Shown one piece after another: positions 18,085-26,199 of a DNA stretch of 64,000 bases. Numbering within the stretch: the first letter of the stretch is position 1; each line of letters starts with the position of its first letter. Location: positions 1 through 64,000 of the forward strand of contig CANRXB010000005.1 in the NCBI GenBank assembly GCA_947643715.1. Direction: 5' to 3'. A program made the position numbers and the translations under genes. The notes beneath the pieces were generated by a model. The model did not search any database, was not told the DNA's origin, and saw only the letters and a list, made by a program, of their open reading frames with translations. This DNA is from an uncultured bacterium (GTDB lineage Bacteria > Bacillota > Clostridia > Oscillospirales > Oscillospiraceae).

Positions 18085-18137
18085 ACGCGGAATGGATCGA
18101 GCCGCAAAATCAATCGAACACGTTGGAGGACAGCAGG

Positions 18138-18634
18138 ATGTCGTTTGAAGTCCGTATGGTGGACAACGGCTATCTGGCCTTCCTGGTGCTGATGGGCGTG
18201 TTCGTCCTGCTCTTTGCCTACTCCTTCTACGCCCAGAGCCGCCCACGCGTCGAGGTGGATGGCCAGGACGTCACCTTCTATCCATTGTGGCGGCCGTCCA
18301 GGAGGGCGGTCTTTTCGGAGATCGCCGGCCGTAAGGAAAAGCCGGACTACTTTGGAAGCGGCTGGCGCAATGGGTCATAGGCGGCGGTTCCTATGACCGA
18401 TACTATTTGATGGAGCTGGGAGACAACTCCTGGCTCTGTGTCTAGTTCGATGACTACCTGGCGCTGACGGGGGCGGATACCTACCCCACCGGCTACGTCC
18501 GCGATACTACCACCGAGGAGCGGCGGATGCTGGATCTGGGGCTGCGGCTGGTGTTGGTGGTCGTGATTGCAGCAATGACACTTCATGACCTATGGAAAAA
18601 ACGGAGGATCGTGACACAAGATGCGGGGGGATAG
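18138..18634 (+). pseudogene. Membrane protein gene with frameshift and stop
   Basis: From ATG 18138 (GGAGG upstream) the protein begins MSFEVRMVDNGYLAFLVLMG and then a helix. Near 18350 the frame is lost; the adjacent frame continues WKRLAQWVIGGGSYDRYYLM, meets an in-frame TAG at 18442-18444 (CV-stop-FDDYLAL, most simply CAG to TAG), and runs on through a second helix to TAG 18632-18634. Two independent lesions argue against sequencing error and for real decay. Confidence 0.75.
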
Positions 18635-18637
18635 AAC

Positions 18638-19036
18638 ATGGACAGCAGGCTTATCCAAAAACCAGAAACCAGTGAAAAACTGAAAGCAAAGCAGTATGGC
18701 GCGGCGGGCCTACTCTTTATCTTAGCTGTTATCGTCATGACAGTCATCCGCTTGGCATGGGGAAATATCGTGTTTGGGAGCGGTGGGGATAAAATTTCTT
18801 TAGGTCTAGTCATTTTTTATGTGCGCAACGTCTTGCTATCATTCGGAGCCATAGATATCATTTCTGCGATCTATCATTTCGTGATTTGGCACCGAAACGG
18901 GCGGCAGCCCATGGAGGATGACAACGACAGCCTATTTTCCGACTGGAAAAGCGGGGAGCGTTCTCCGGTCAAAATTTCGCTGGTGCTTATGGCTGGTATC
19001 ATAGCGCTTTCGTTGGTGGTTGTTGTGCAGGCATAA
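18638..19036 (+). CDS. Three-TM small membrane protein
   Basis: 132 residues. Hydrophobic segments at about 21-40, 54-84 and 113-131. It starts 4 bp after the stop of the broken gene, with GCGGGGGG upstream, so translation may once have been coupled. AT-richer than the genes before it. Unknown function. Confidence 0.55.
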   Translation: MDSRLIQKPETSEKLKAKQYGAAGLLFILAVIVMTVIRLAWGNIVFGSGGDKISLGLVIFYVRNVLLSFGAIDIISAIYHFVIWHRNGRQPMEDDNDSLFSDWKSGERSPVKISLVLMAGIIALSLVVVVQA

Positions 19037-19134
19037 AGATGTTCTTGCTGTATCATGACAGGACGATCGCTGCGGAGGAATGTTGTGCGTTCAAAAATCC
19101 TATATACAGCCGGCTCCATATTCAGGAGGTACTT

Positions 19135-19971
19135 ATGCAAAGAATAAAATCGCTTTTTTTTGCAGTGTGTATGCTGTCCCTTCTGGCTGGATGTGACATG
19201 GATCAGCCGCCGCCGGACAATGGATCGATCCAGTGGGTGCTCGGACAGGCAAACAGCGCTCTGGAGGATATCAACGAAAAGTACGGCGATGACATTATGC
19301 GGGCCATTGACGGCCTGCGTGAAGCGGACCACCCAGGAGGCCCGTTTGAAAATGATCTGGACTCTGCCCGGGCATATCTTTTAGGGCAGATGCGGGAGAA
19401 GTATGGGATCGAGTTCGCCGTTGTCGGCAGGGAGGACCTGGACAACTATGGGCCCTTTGCCGGGGCCACCTACACCTGCCAGGTCGCGCCGGTGGACGCG
19501 CCGGAGCAGGTGGCTACCGCGCTCGTCTCCCAGACGCTGTACCAGAAGGTCCGGGACGATTTTGCAGTCTATTATTTCAAAGAGGCTGCGGAGGCCCCGG
19601 TTTTGGCGCTGTGCGAAGCAAAAGACTATGTGCTGGACCAGCGTATTTCTTTGGAGATGCCCGGGACCGCTCTGACCTGGACGGCTGATGACAGCTTGGA
19701 GAAGTTCCTTGTCCAAAGCGGGGCGTATGTCAAGGTGACGCTTCGGCTTGCGGATGATTTGGATACCAAGGTCTATGCGGGGCAGATCTTGGATCTTCTC
19801 AACAGCATCGATCAGCTTGACTGCAATTTGTCACTCCAGGCGAGAGCAAATAAAACCTACATATTCTTTTCGGAGATTAAGGTTTTGGAGGGCTTCGACG
19901 CCGGCAGCTATACGCTTGAGGAGCTCGAGGATATGATAGAGCACCGGCTCAAGATAGGCGATCCCCAATAA
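19135..19971 (+). CDS. Putative lipoprotein of unknown function
   Basis: 278 residues from ATG 19135, six bases after AGGAGGT. Signal peptide with lipobox LLAGC (Cys20). The mature part is acidic, with two similar-looking halves (each with a KV...YAG or Y-rich beta segment), but I cannot show a repeat. Longer upstream starts would bury the lipoprotein signal, so they are rejected. Confidence 0.75.
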   Translation: MQRIKSLFFAVCMLSLLAGCDMDQPPPDNGSIQWVLGQANSALEDINEKYGDDIMRAIDGLREADHPGGPFENDLDSARAYLLGQMREKYGIEFAVVGREDLDNYGPFAGATYTCQVAPVDAPEQVATALVSQTLYQKVRDDFAVYYFKEAAEAPVLALCEAKDYVLDQRISLEMPGTALTWTADDSLEKFLVQSGAYVKVTLRLADDLDTKVYAGQILDLLNSIDQLDCNLSLQARANKTYIFFSEIKVLEGFDAGSYTLEELEDMIEHRLKIGDPQ

Positions 19972-20032
19972 ATACAGGATGAAAAATGTGAGATGGAAGC
20001 ATGAAAATATGTTGTGATAAGGAAGGGGCATC

Positions 20033-20116
20033 ATTGCCAAACGGGTTTTGAAGCTGGATGTCGGGAAGGTGTGCAAGACCTGTGGCAGGTCCGGGTATGT
20101 GCCCAAACAGCATTGA
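20033..20116 (+). pseudogene. Short CxxC-containing fragment
   Basis: A frame preceded by AAGGAAGGGG reads AKRVLKLDVGKVCKTCGRSG then YVPKQH and stops. Its only possible start is ATT. It has the look of a zinc-ribbon end left from a larger gene. Very uncertain. Confidence 0.2.
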
Positions 20117-20137
20117 AGTGAAAGAAAGACCGCGATC

Positions 20138-20410
20138 ATGGTGAAAGGGAAAAGACGATCGCGGAAGGGGACTGCGCTTGCCCTGATATCCTTGCTCATG
20201 TTCGGCTCGCTGGCGGGCTGCGAGGGGAAACGGCAGGAGGAAAGGGGCAATGGGGGCATATCCGATGCGGGCGTTCCAACAAGCTCGTATACGCCCCTAG
20301 TAAATGGAGCTGGGTACGTCGTTGTCACGATGCCCATTACGCTTTCCGGCGGAAATACAGCAAAGGAATCAGAGGAGCAGCACCAGAAGAACATATTTGG
20401 AAAGAGCTGA
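20138..20410 (+). CDS. Short putative lipoprotein
   Basis: 90 residues: strongly basic start, hydrophobic stretch and lipobox SLAGC (Cys28), followed by a low-complexity Gly/Ser/Thr region. It may be complete, or cut short by decay, since the sequence just downstream reads better in another frame. Confidence 0.5.
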   Translation: MVKGKRRSRKGTALALISLLMFGSLAGCEGKRQEERGNGGISDAGVPTSSYTPLVNGAGYVVVTMPITLSGGNTAKESEEQHQKNIFGKS

Positions 20411-20435
20411 GCTCTGCGGGCAACGATGTGGACCG

Positions 20436-20693
20436 ATGGCTCAGGATTCGGTCGAAGGCAAGGGAGAGCTTCGTAAGGCCATCGAAATATTGGCCGAGGA
20501 CCTGAGCCATCAGTTGACTTATCACAGCGCTACAGCCAACGAGGCGGTTTGGCAGCATGGCTTGTTATCGCTGATAGGCGGTGAAATGATCGTGCCGGTC
20601 CTTCCTCTCGTTTATGGTGTTGGAGTTTGCCCAGAATGCGGAAGGTGGGAGCCGTACTGGACTTGGATGGATCGGTTTGTAGAAGATTATTGA
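20436..20693 (+). CDS. Hypothetical protein, possibly partial
   Basis: 85 residues from ATG 20436: KGELRKAIEILAEDLSHQLT...VLPLVYGVGVCPECGRWEPY. It holds a CPEC pair near the C-terminus. No good ribosome site is visible, so this may be the end of a longer gene that lost its beginning. Family unknown. Confidence 0.35.
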   Translation: MAQDSVEGKGELRKAIEILAEDLSHQLTYHSATANEAVWQHGLLSLIGGEMIVPVLPLVYGVGVCPECGRWEPYWTWMDRFVEDY

Positions 20694-20780
20694 CAAGTGC
20701 CTGGCTCACTCAATCGTATCTGGCATTTTAGAAACGATTTAGTTTGAAAGTTTATGATCCAAAGAAAGGACAGCAGCATC

Positions 20781-21242
20781 ATGGAAGATTTTCTTTTTGA
20801 GATTGCGCATCCTGCTGCAACGGGACCGGAAATCGCTGTGCTGGAAAACCGATTCCATTTTCATATGCCTAGGGATATCCGCCAGTTTTACCTGAAGCAC
20901 AATGGGGTGATATTTCTTCCCAACGCTCGATCAAATCCAGAGAATTGTGAGTTGCGGTATTTTTATTCAGTTGGGCGGCAGTTTGAGGATCATATCCCGA
21001 CCATCGATCAACTGCTAGGATGGCAAGCAAAAGATCGACTGATCCCAATGTACTATATCCCATTCTGTTCGGACGAGGCAGGCGACAGCTATTATGTTCG
21101 TGTGGATGAAGAGGGATACGGAGAGATCTATTACTTTGTAGATTTCCTTGATGATCCGAACGTTGAGGGAGCGGGGCTGATTGCTGAGAGCTTTACAGAT
21201 TTTTTAGCGCAAATAGAGGTTCCGACCCCAAAGGGGCGATGA
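20781..21242 (+). CDS. SMI1/KNR4 (SUKH) superfamily protein
   Basis: 153 residues. The start IAHPAATGPEIAVLENRFHF then DIRQFYLKHNGV is the characteristic SUKH opening (E..LG..LP...FYL..NG), followed by the YYIPFCSDEAGDSYYVRVDE segment typical of the fold's end. In bacteria this family is mostly immunity proteins against polymorphic toxins. I see no toxin gene next to it; it may protect against toxins of other cells or be an orphan. ATG 20781 chosen with AAAGGA upstream. Confidence 0.75.
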   Translation: MEDFLFEIAHPAATGPEIAVLENRFHFHMPRDIRQFYLKHNGVIFLPNARSNPENCELRYFYSVGRQFEDHIPTIDQLLGWQAKDRLIPMYYIPFCSDEAGDSYYVRVDEEGYGEIYYFVDFLDDPNVEGAGLIAESFTDFLAQIEVPTPKGR

Positions 21243-21257
21243 AGGGAGCAGGCGGTT

Positions 21258-21584
21258 GTGGCAAATATCCAGCTTAGAGCAGGCGAAGTGCTGATCGGGC
21301 AGGGGATGATGGCCTATTGGGAGCCAGTGCTGGGGAGTTCATGTCAGACATGGCGCGGCACGATCTTTGTCACGAATCAAAGAGTGTGCTTCTATATTTC
21401 CTGGCTCAGCCATCCGGAATTTGAGCTTGAACTTGCGAAGATCAAGGGCTTCACGGTCGGCAGGCATTTGTTTTTCACGAAGGTGACTTTACACAGCAGC
21501 GCAGGCGAAAAACTTACTTTTACTGGGTTCCCTGCAAAAAAGCTACAGGAATGGCTGCGGCAAGCGGGCATTCAAAAATTGTAG
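21258..21584 (+). CDS. GRAM/PH-like domain protein
   Basis: 108 residues, GTG 21258. The pattern GEVLIGQGMMAYWEPVLG..., GTIFVTNQRVCFYISWL, and KIKGFTVGRHLFFTKVTL is that of bacterial GRAM/PH-like domains: beta strands with 'TNQR' and a final helix (FPAKKLQEWLRQAG). Probably cytosolic and membrane- or protein-binding. It follows the SUKH gene by 15 bp, likely as one unit. Confidence 0.6.
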   Translation: MANIQLRAGEVLIGQGMMAYWEPVLGSSCQTWRGTIFVTNQRVCFYISWLSHPEFELELAKIKGFTVGRHLFFTKVTLHSSAGEKLTFTGFPAKKLQEWLRQAGIQKL

Positions 21585-21609
21585 GCCAGGGGGGAGGTAC
21601 ACGCATTTT

Positions 21610-21750
21610 ATGGTCACGATGTACTTGGGAGGAGTATTTTCTGCAAAGTCAGATGCCCCAAGGGACACAGCCAAAAAGTTGAGAGAACCGTCCCTGAGCG
21701 GATCCGGCTTGGGGGATATGCTGAATGATTTGACCGTCTTCGATCGATAG
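21610..21750 (+). CDS. 46-residue ORF
   Basis: ATG 21610 encodes MVTMYLGGVFSAKSDAPRDT then AKKLREPSLSGSGLGDMLND and ends at TAG 21748-21750, immediately before a hairpin. GGGGGGAGGT lies upstream but 14 bases away. Possible small protein; otherwise unexplained. Confidence 0.35.
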   Translation: MVTMYLGGVFSAKSDAPRDTAKKLREPSLSGSGLGDMLNDLTVFDR

Positions 21751-21788
21751 AGAGTGGCTTCTGCAATGCTGCAGGGGCCACTCTTAAA
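21751..21788 (+). terminator. Hairpin, probable terminator
   Basis: AGAGTGGC (21751-21758) pairs with GCCACTCT (21777-21784), with CTGCA/TGCAG inside, followed by TAAATT. It lies at the end of the SUKH-GRAM unit. Confidence 0.55.
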
Positions 21789-22022
21789 TTCTCCCAAATA
21801 TTTAGCATGATTTGAAATCCTGTGCAGGATAAGGAGTGAAGGCGATGAGGTCCTTGGGGAAGGCATCCCGATCGAACCTTGACGAACAGGCCATATGGTC
21901 TCATAAGAGCCAACGCTTATTAGGGAATCGATGACCTGGCCTTGTAAGGTTTGATTTGCCTGATCGACATATGACTATGATCCAGAACGTAAAATGCGAA
22001 GGAAAGGAGTGTGCTTGATCCG

Positions 22023-22232
22023 ATGAAGGACGGGAGTCTAAGTGTACCGCCATGGGAAAAATCCAATTTGACGCTTGCGGAAGCATCAGAGTATTTCAAT
22101 ATCGGGATCAATAAACTGAGAGAGATCACAAACGAAAGAGAATGTGAACATTGTGTATTATATATAGGAAACAGGCGGTTGATCAAAAGGAAAAAGTTTG
22201 AAGAGTATCTGTCGGAGGTGTATTCGATCTAA
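22023..22232 (+). CDS. xis: Excisionase-type helix-turn-helix protein
   Basis: 69 residues from ATG 22023. The core LTLAEASEYFNIGINKLREI...LYIGNRRLIKRKKFEEYL is the winged-helix pattern of Tn916-type excisionases (AEAS.YF.IG..KLR; G.RR.I.R..FE.YL). It sits 74 bp ahead of int, as in Tn916. GTG 22011 is another possible start but lies too close to the AAGGAG site. Confidence 0.85.
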   Translation: MKDGSLSVPPWEKSNLTLAEASEYFNIGINKLREITNERECEHCVLYIGNRRLIKRKKFEEYLSEVYSI

Positions 22233-22306
22233 TGTTTGGAATCAAATCAAAATGTGATGAGATCGTAACATCATGTTGAGCGCTTTTCTCGAAAGGAAGA
22301 TCATGT

Positions 22307-23485
22307 ATGGCGGAAAAGCGCAAGGACAACAAAGGAAGGGTTTTGAAGGACGGAGAGAGTCAGCGGAAAAATGGCAGCTATGAATACCGCTATTTCGACA
22401 TACGGAAGAAGCGTCATAGCGTGTATGCAAGATCGTTGGCTGAGCTGAGGGAAAAGGAGCGTGATATTCAGCGTGATATCGATGACGGGATCGACTATGC
22501 GGCGGGAAGGATCACAGTCCTTGAACTTGTGGAACGGTATCTTTCACAAAAACGTCCAGAAAAACATAACACAGCGGTAAACTACAATTTTGTAAAAAAT
22601 TTGCTGAAAAAAGAGGAGTTCTGCAGCCGAAAGATCTATACTGTGAAGTCATCTGATGGGAAAGCCTTTTTTTTGAAGCTGCATGATGATGGGTATTCAT
22701 TTTCGACGATCCATACGATCCGCAGTGTGTTGAAGCCGGCATTTGAATTAGCGGCAGAAGATGATGCAGTGAGAAGAAACCCATTTGCTTTTGCTCTGAA
22801 TGGTGTCATATCTAATGATCCTGAAAAAAGAAAAGCACTTTCAGCAGAAGAAAAGAAGCGGTTACTTACGTTTTTAGAGAATGATGAGTGCGGGCGAAAG
22901 TATTACGATGTCGTTGTGATCCTGCTGGGCACTGGTCTACGCATCTCAGAATTGTGCGGCCTCACGAAAGCCGATGTCGATTTTGAAGCTGGGCGGATCC
23001 AGGTGAACAAGCAATTGCTGCGCGGAAGGATGTCTGGCGTTAGCCGCTTGATACTCGAAACGCCAAAGTCAGAGTGCGGTGTGAGGTATATCCCGATGCT
23101 GGACAGTGCGGTGATCGAGGCGTTCTATCATGTCATACAGGCAAGGCGGTCGCCAAAGGTCGAACATATTGTGGGCGGTCATTCTGAGTTCCTTTTTTTG
23201 GACAAAAACGGAACGCCGAAAACAGCCGTCGCTTTTGAACACGCTCTGTCCCGCCTTATGAGAAAATATAATCGACTCCATGATGATGTGTTGAACGTGA
23301 CGCCTCATATACTACGGCATACATTTTGTACGGAGCTGATCTCGGCAGGGATGGAGATCTCTTCTGTGTCATACCTCATGGGCCACTCAAATGCGTCCAC
23401 GACCCTTGGCGTATACACACATGGGCGATATGAGACAGCAGAAAAAGCGTTTGCAGGCATAGTCGAGAGGAGAGCCTTTTCCTAG
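22307..23485 (+). CDS. int: Tyrosine recombinase, Tn916-type integrase
   Basis: 392 residues. An N-terminal arm-binding domain (GSYEYRYFDIRKKRHSVYAR), a core-binding domain (about 70-165) and a catalytic domain with Arg in GTGLRISELCGL (near 212), HILRHTFCTEL (near 334), GHSN, and nucleophile Tyr370 in GVYTHGR. All catalytic residues are present, so the enzyme looks intact. It is the last gene of the island, next to the right arm repeats. Confidence 0.95.
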   Translation: MAEKRKDNKGRVLKDGESQRKNGSYEYRYFDIRKKRHSVYARSLAELREKERDIQRDIDDGIDYAAGRITVLELVERYLSQKRPEKHNTAVNYNFVKNLLKKEEFCSRKIYTVKSSDGKAFFLKLHDDGYSFSTIHTIRSVLKPAFELAAEDDAVRRNPFAFALNGVISNDPEKRKALSAEEKKRLLTFLENDECGRKYYDVVVILLGTGLRISELCGLTKADVDFEAGRIQVNKQLLRGRMSGVSRLILETPKSECGVRYIPMLDSAVIEAFYHVIQARRSPKVEHIVGGHSEFLFLDKNGTPKTAVAFEHALSRLMRKYNRLHDDVLNVTPHILRHTFCTELISAGMEISSVSYLMGHSNASTTLGVYTHGRYETAEKAFAGIVERRAFS

Positions 23486-23491
23486 GTGTGT

Positions 23492-23525
23492 CTTGCGCCA
23501 GGACTTACGCCAGAGTTTACGCCAT
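23492..23525 (+). repeat. Right arm-type integrase sites
   Basis: Three related copies: CTTGCGCCA, CTTACGCCA and TTTACGCCA at about 12-bp steps, just after the int stop. The last two match the left pair at 2243-2265 with one extra base between them. Confidence 0.7.
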
Positions 23526-23674
23526 TTAACAGTAGATTTGTGGAGGTGTACGTGACGATGCGGATCCTGATCATAAAATAGATAGAGATCGAAACGAACG
23601 AAATGCAGTAAAAAGTGGATGCTTTGATAACTTTTTCGGAAAATTTTAGAAGCTGAGACGCTGCGCTCGATTTG

Positions 23675-23682
23675 TTATCTGA
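23675..23682 (+). repeat. attR core, 8-bp direct repeat
   Basis: TTATCTGA, identical to attL at 2175-2182. Coding sequence of the DUF3343 gene continues without a break to its right. Confidence 0.7.
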
Positions 23683-23921
23683 TCATCTGCCGCTCGCTCA
23701 CCTATGCCCAGCGCACCGCCCAGGTGCTGGAGCGGGTAGGGATCTCCAGCGCTGTCCAGCGCTCGCCCAAGATCATATCCAAGGAGGGCTGCGGCTATTG
23801 CGTGCGCATCCCGGAGCGGCGGCTCACCGACGCGCTGACCGTCCTGCGCAGGGAGGGCATGGCCCCCAAGCAGGTGTTCCTCCAGACGGCGGAGGGGGAG
23901 TACAGCGAGGTGAAGCCATGA
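23676..23921 (+). pseudogene. DUF3343 gene lacking its start, cut by the island
   Basis: In frame from TAT 23676 the sequence reads YLIICRSLTYAQRTAQVLER, then SAVQRSPKIISKEGCGYCVR and on to the stop at 23919-23921. DUF3343 proteins are small (about 80 residues) putative sulfur/selenium carriers with a conserved cysteine region, and are found next to cysteine desulfurases, as here. The first three codons (MVH) are stranded 21.5 kb away at 2167. Upstream in this frame there is no usable ATG, GTG or TTG; an internal GTG at 23724 could give a 65-residue product missing the first strand. Confidence 0.8.
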
Positions 23922-25045
23922 TCTATTTCGACAGTGCCGCTACCACGCTGGAAAAACCGCAGCAGGTCCCCCGTGCCACTGCCTGGGCCATGACCCATCT
24001 GGCCAGCCCTGGCCGGGGCGGCCATGCCCCAGGCATGAAGGCGGCGGACGTGATGTACCGGATGCGGGAGCAGGCCGCGATGCTCTTCCACGTCGGCGAC
24101 CCGGAGCGGGTGGTGCTGACCTGTAACGCCACCCACGGCCTGAACTTGGCGATCCGTTCCCTGGTGAAGCCAGGGGGGACGGTGGTGATCTCAGGCTATG
24201 AGCACAACGCCGTCACCCGGCCCCTCTACGCCATCCCTGGCGTGAAGGTGAAGGTCGCGGCGGGCGCGCTGTTCGACGCCGAGGGAGTGTATACCGCCTT
24301 CGAGCGGGAGATCACTCCGGAGGTGGACGTGGTGGTGTGCGATCATGTGTCCAACGTGTTCGGCTTCATCCAGCCGGTGGAGCGCATCGCCGAACTTTGC
24401 CGGGAGCGGGGCGTGCCCCTCATCGTGGACGCGTCCCAATCCGCCGGCGTGCTGAACGTGGACCTGGAGGGCTGGGGCGCGGCCTTCGTGGCCATGCCGG
24501 GACATAAAGGGCTGTACGGGCCCCAGGGCACCGGTCTGCTGCTGTGCGCAGGGGAGGCCCAGCCGCTGATCTTTGGCGGGACGGGGAGCCTGTCCGCCCG
24601 GCAGGAGATGCCGGCCTTCCTGCCCGACCGGCTGGAGGCGGGCACCCACAACGTATGCGGCGCGGCGGGACTGCTGGCCGGGATGAGGTTCGTCAGCCGG
24701 ACCGGGACCGCCCGGATCCACCGCCATGAACGCTGCTTGGCCAAACGCATGATGGACCGGCTGGCGTGTGTCCCCGGCGTGACCGTGTTCCGGGGGGGCG
24801 AGGAGCAGAGCGGCCTGTGTTCCGTGGTCGTGGACGGCATGGACTGCGAGGATCTGGGCGCAGCGCTGGCGCAGCGCGGCGTGGCGGTGCGGGCAGGACT
24901 GCACTGTGCCCCGCTGGCCCACCGGACGGCGGGCACGCAGGACACCGGGACCGTCCGTTTCAGCTTTTCCGCCTTCAACCGCCCGGACCAGGTGGACCGG
25001 GTGGCGGCGATCGTTCGGGAGCTGGCCGGCGCGGCAAAGAGCTGA
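23918..25045 (+). CDS. Cysteine desulfurase family protein (class V aminotransferase)
   Basis: 375 residues. PLP enzyme of the SufS/NifS-like group: MIYFDSAATTLEKP start, TCNATHGLNLAIRSL phosphate-binding segment, VDASQSAGVLNVDL, Schiff-base lysine in PGHKGLYGPQGTG, and candidate catalytic Cys330 in AGLHCAPLAH. It overlaps the DUF3343 stop by 4 bp (ATGA), so the carrier and enzyme were coupled. After the island entered, its native promoter is 21 kb away and it depends on island transcription or a cryptic promoter. Confidence 0.88.
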   Translation: MIYFDSAATTLEKPQQVPRATAWAMTHLASPGRGGHAPGMKAADVMYRMREQAAMLFHVGDPERVVLTCNATHGLNLAIRSLVKPGGTVVISGYEHNAVTRPLYAIPGVKVKVAAGALFDAEGVYTAFEREITPEVDVVVCDHVSNVFGFIQPVERIAELCRERGVPLIVDASQSAGVLNVDLEGWGAAFVAMPGHKGLYGPQGTGLLLCAGEAQPLIFGGTGSLSARQEMPAFLPDRLEAGTHNVCGAAGLLAGMRFVSRTGTARIHRHERCLAKRMMDRLACVPGVTVFRGGEEQSGLCSVVVDGMDCEDLGAALAQRGVAVRAGLHCAPLAHRTAGTQDTGTVRFSFSAFNRPDQVDRVAAIVRELAGAAKS

Positions 25046-25061
25046 GGCGAGAGCCTTCGTG

Positions 25062-25089
25062 CGGGGGCGCGGTATTGGCCGCGCCCCCG
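25062..25089 (+). terminator. GC-rich terminator hairpin
   Basis: CGGGGGCGCGG (25062-25072) is an exact inverted repeat of CCGCGCCCCCG (25079-25089) with a 6-base loop; only a mixed CTCCTTG tail follows. Confidence 0.7.
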
Positions 25090-25140
25090 CTCCTTGTCCC
25101 GCGGCCCCCGTGAATTTTCTCTTAATTCTGATCGATCCAC

Positions 25141-25169
25141 TTGCCAATCCTGGCTGGATAGGCTATAAT
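25141..25169 (+). promoter_or_regulatory. Sigma-A promoter for cdaA
   Basis: TTGCCA (25141-25146), a 17-bp spacer and TATAAT (25164-25169), about 140 bp ahead of the cdaA start. Confidence 0.8.
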
Positions 25170-25308
25170 ATCCTCTGCATAGACGATGGTGTGCCGATCG
25201 TACCGTCCTGGACGAGCGGGAGGACGGGGCACGTTGGCGGCATGTCCGCTGTCGGCCGTGGCCTTATGCTGCGGATCGGCCCTTTGGTGGGAAAAGGAGT
25301 GGGCGCAC

Positions 25309-26199
25309 ATGGAAACGATAATGCAGACGCTGCTGCTGGCGCCGGAATACCTTAGGCTCATCGGGTTCACCGATATCCTGGACATGGCCATCATCGCCTT
25401 CGGGGTCTATCACCTGTTCCGTTTCGTGCGCCGCAGCCGGTCCGGGCAGGTGGTGAAGGCCATCGTGTTCATCGTGGCGGCTATGGCCTTGGCCAACCTG
25501 CTCCATCTGCGGGTCATCCGTGCGGTGCTGAACAACGCGGTGGAGCTGGGCGTGATCGCCCTCATCATCCTGTTCCAGCCGGAGCTGCGCCGTTTCCTGG
25601 AACAGATGGGCAGCGGTAAGATCAAGGAGCTGTTCGTGGCGGAGAGCTATAGCAACGACCTGGAGAGCGCCATCCTGGAGACGGTGGAAGCGTACACGTC
25701 CCTGTCCAAAGACAAGGTGGGGGCGCTGATGGTGTTCGAACGGCGCACCCTGCTGGACGATGTGCTCAAGACGGGCACTGCGTTGGAATGCCAGGTGTCC
25801 GCCGAGCTGCTGAAGAACCTGTTTTGGAACAAAGCGCCGCTCCACGACGGGGCGGTCATCGTGCGCAACGGACGCATCGTGGGGGCAGGCTGTATGCTGC
25901 CTCTGTCCGGCAACGTGAACCTCAGCCGGGACCTTGGGATGCGCCACCGGGCGGGCATCGGGGTCAGTGAGAACTCGGACGCGGTGGTGGCCATCGTGTC
26001 CGAGGAGACGGGCTCCATCTCGGTGGCCGTCAACGGGATGCTCAAACGACATCTGTCGCCGGAGACGCTGGAGCGGCTGCTGCGCCTGGAGCTCATGCCC
26101 GCTGCCGGGGAGGAGGGCAAGTCCACTGCCGCGGCCCGGATCACCAGTGTGCTCAGGAGCATCAAGGGAGATGATTCCAATGGGAAAGAAGATTCTTGA
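25309..26199 (+). CDS. cdaA: Diadenylate cyclase (c-di-AMP synthase)
   Basis: 296 residues; makes cyclic di-AMP from two ATP. Three N-terminal membrane helices (about residues 20-90), then the DAC domain with the DGA motif (LHDGAVIV, near 180) and the RHR motif (MRHRAGIG, near 212). ATG 25309 has AAAAGGAGT eight bases upstream; longer frames begin in the leader. It overlaps the YbbR-type gene by 20 bp, its usual partner and regulator. Confidence 0.96.
   Translation: METIMQTLLLAPEYLRLIGFTDILDMAIIAFGVYHLFRFVRRSRSGQVVKAIVFIVAAMALANLLHLRVIRAVLNNAVELGVIALIILFQPELRRFLEQMGSGKIKELFVAESYSNDLESAILETVEAYTSLSKDKVGALMVFERRTLLDDVLKTGTALECQVSAELLKNLFWNKAPLHDGAVIVRNGRIVGAGCMLPLSGNVNLSRDLGMRHRAGIGVSENSDAVVAIVSEETGSISVAVNGMLKRHLSPETLERLLRLELMPAAGEEGKSTAAARITSVLRSIKGDDSNGKEDS

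Larger units (their letters stand above)
2175..23682 (+). mobile_element. 21.5-kb integrated island with Tn916-type xis/int
   Basis: The element is bounded by direct copies of TTATCTGA (2175-2182 and 23675-23682), carries xis and int at the right end, and has TTACGCCA repeats inside both ends like lambda-type arm sites. Flanking genes are conserved housekeeping genes; the inside is exported and membrane proteins of unknown role, remnants and an insertion sequence. There is no relaxase, coupling protein, type IV secretion or replication gene, so if it moves it would need help, or it is a decayed conjugative element. GC is host-like in the centre (about 5.6-12 kb) and visibly lower near the int end and at 2.9-3.5 kb. 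Confidence 0.8.

Noticed and set aside
2263-23579. CATAAAAT shared by the left and right island ends as an att core
   Set aside because: It does not restore any gene when joined, unlike TTATCTGA; AT-rich 8-mers recur by chance.
23644-23657. TTAGAAGCTGAGAC near attR resembling the IS end TTAGAAGCTGTACC
   Set aside because: Ten matching bases without a partner repeat or transposase; likely chance.
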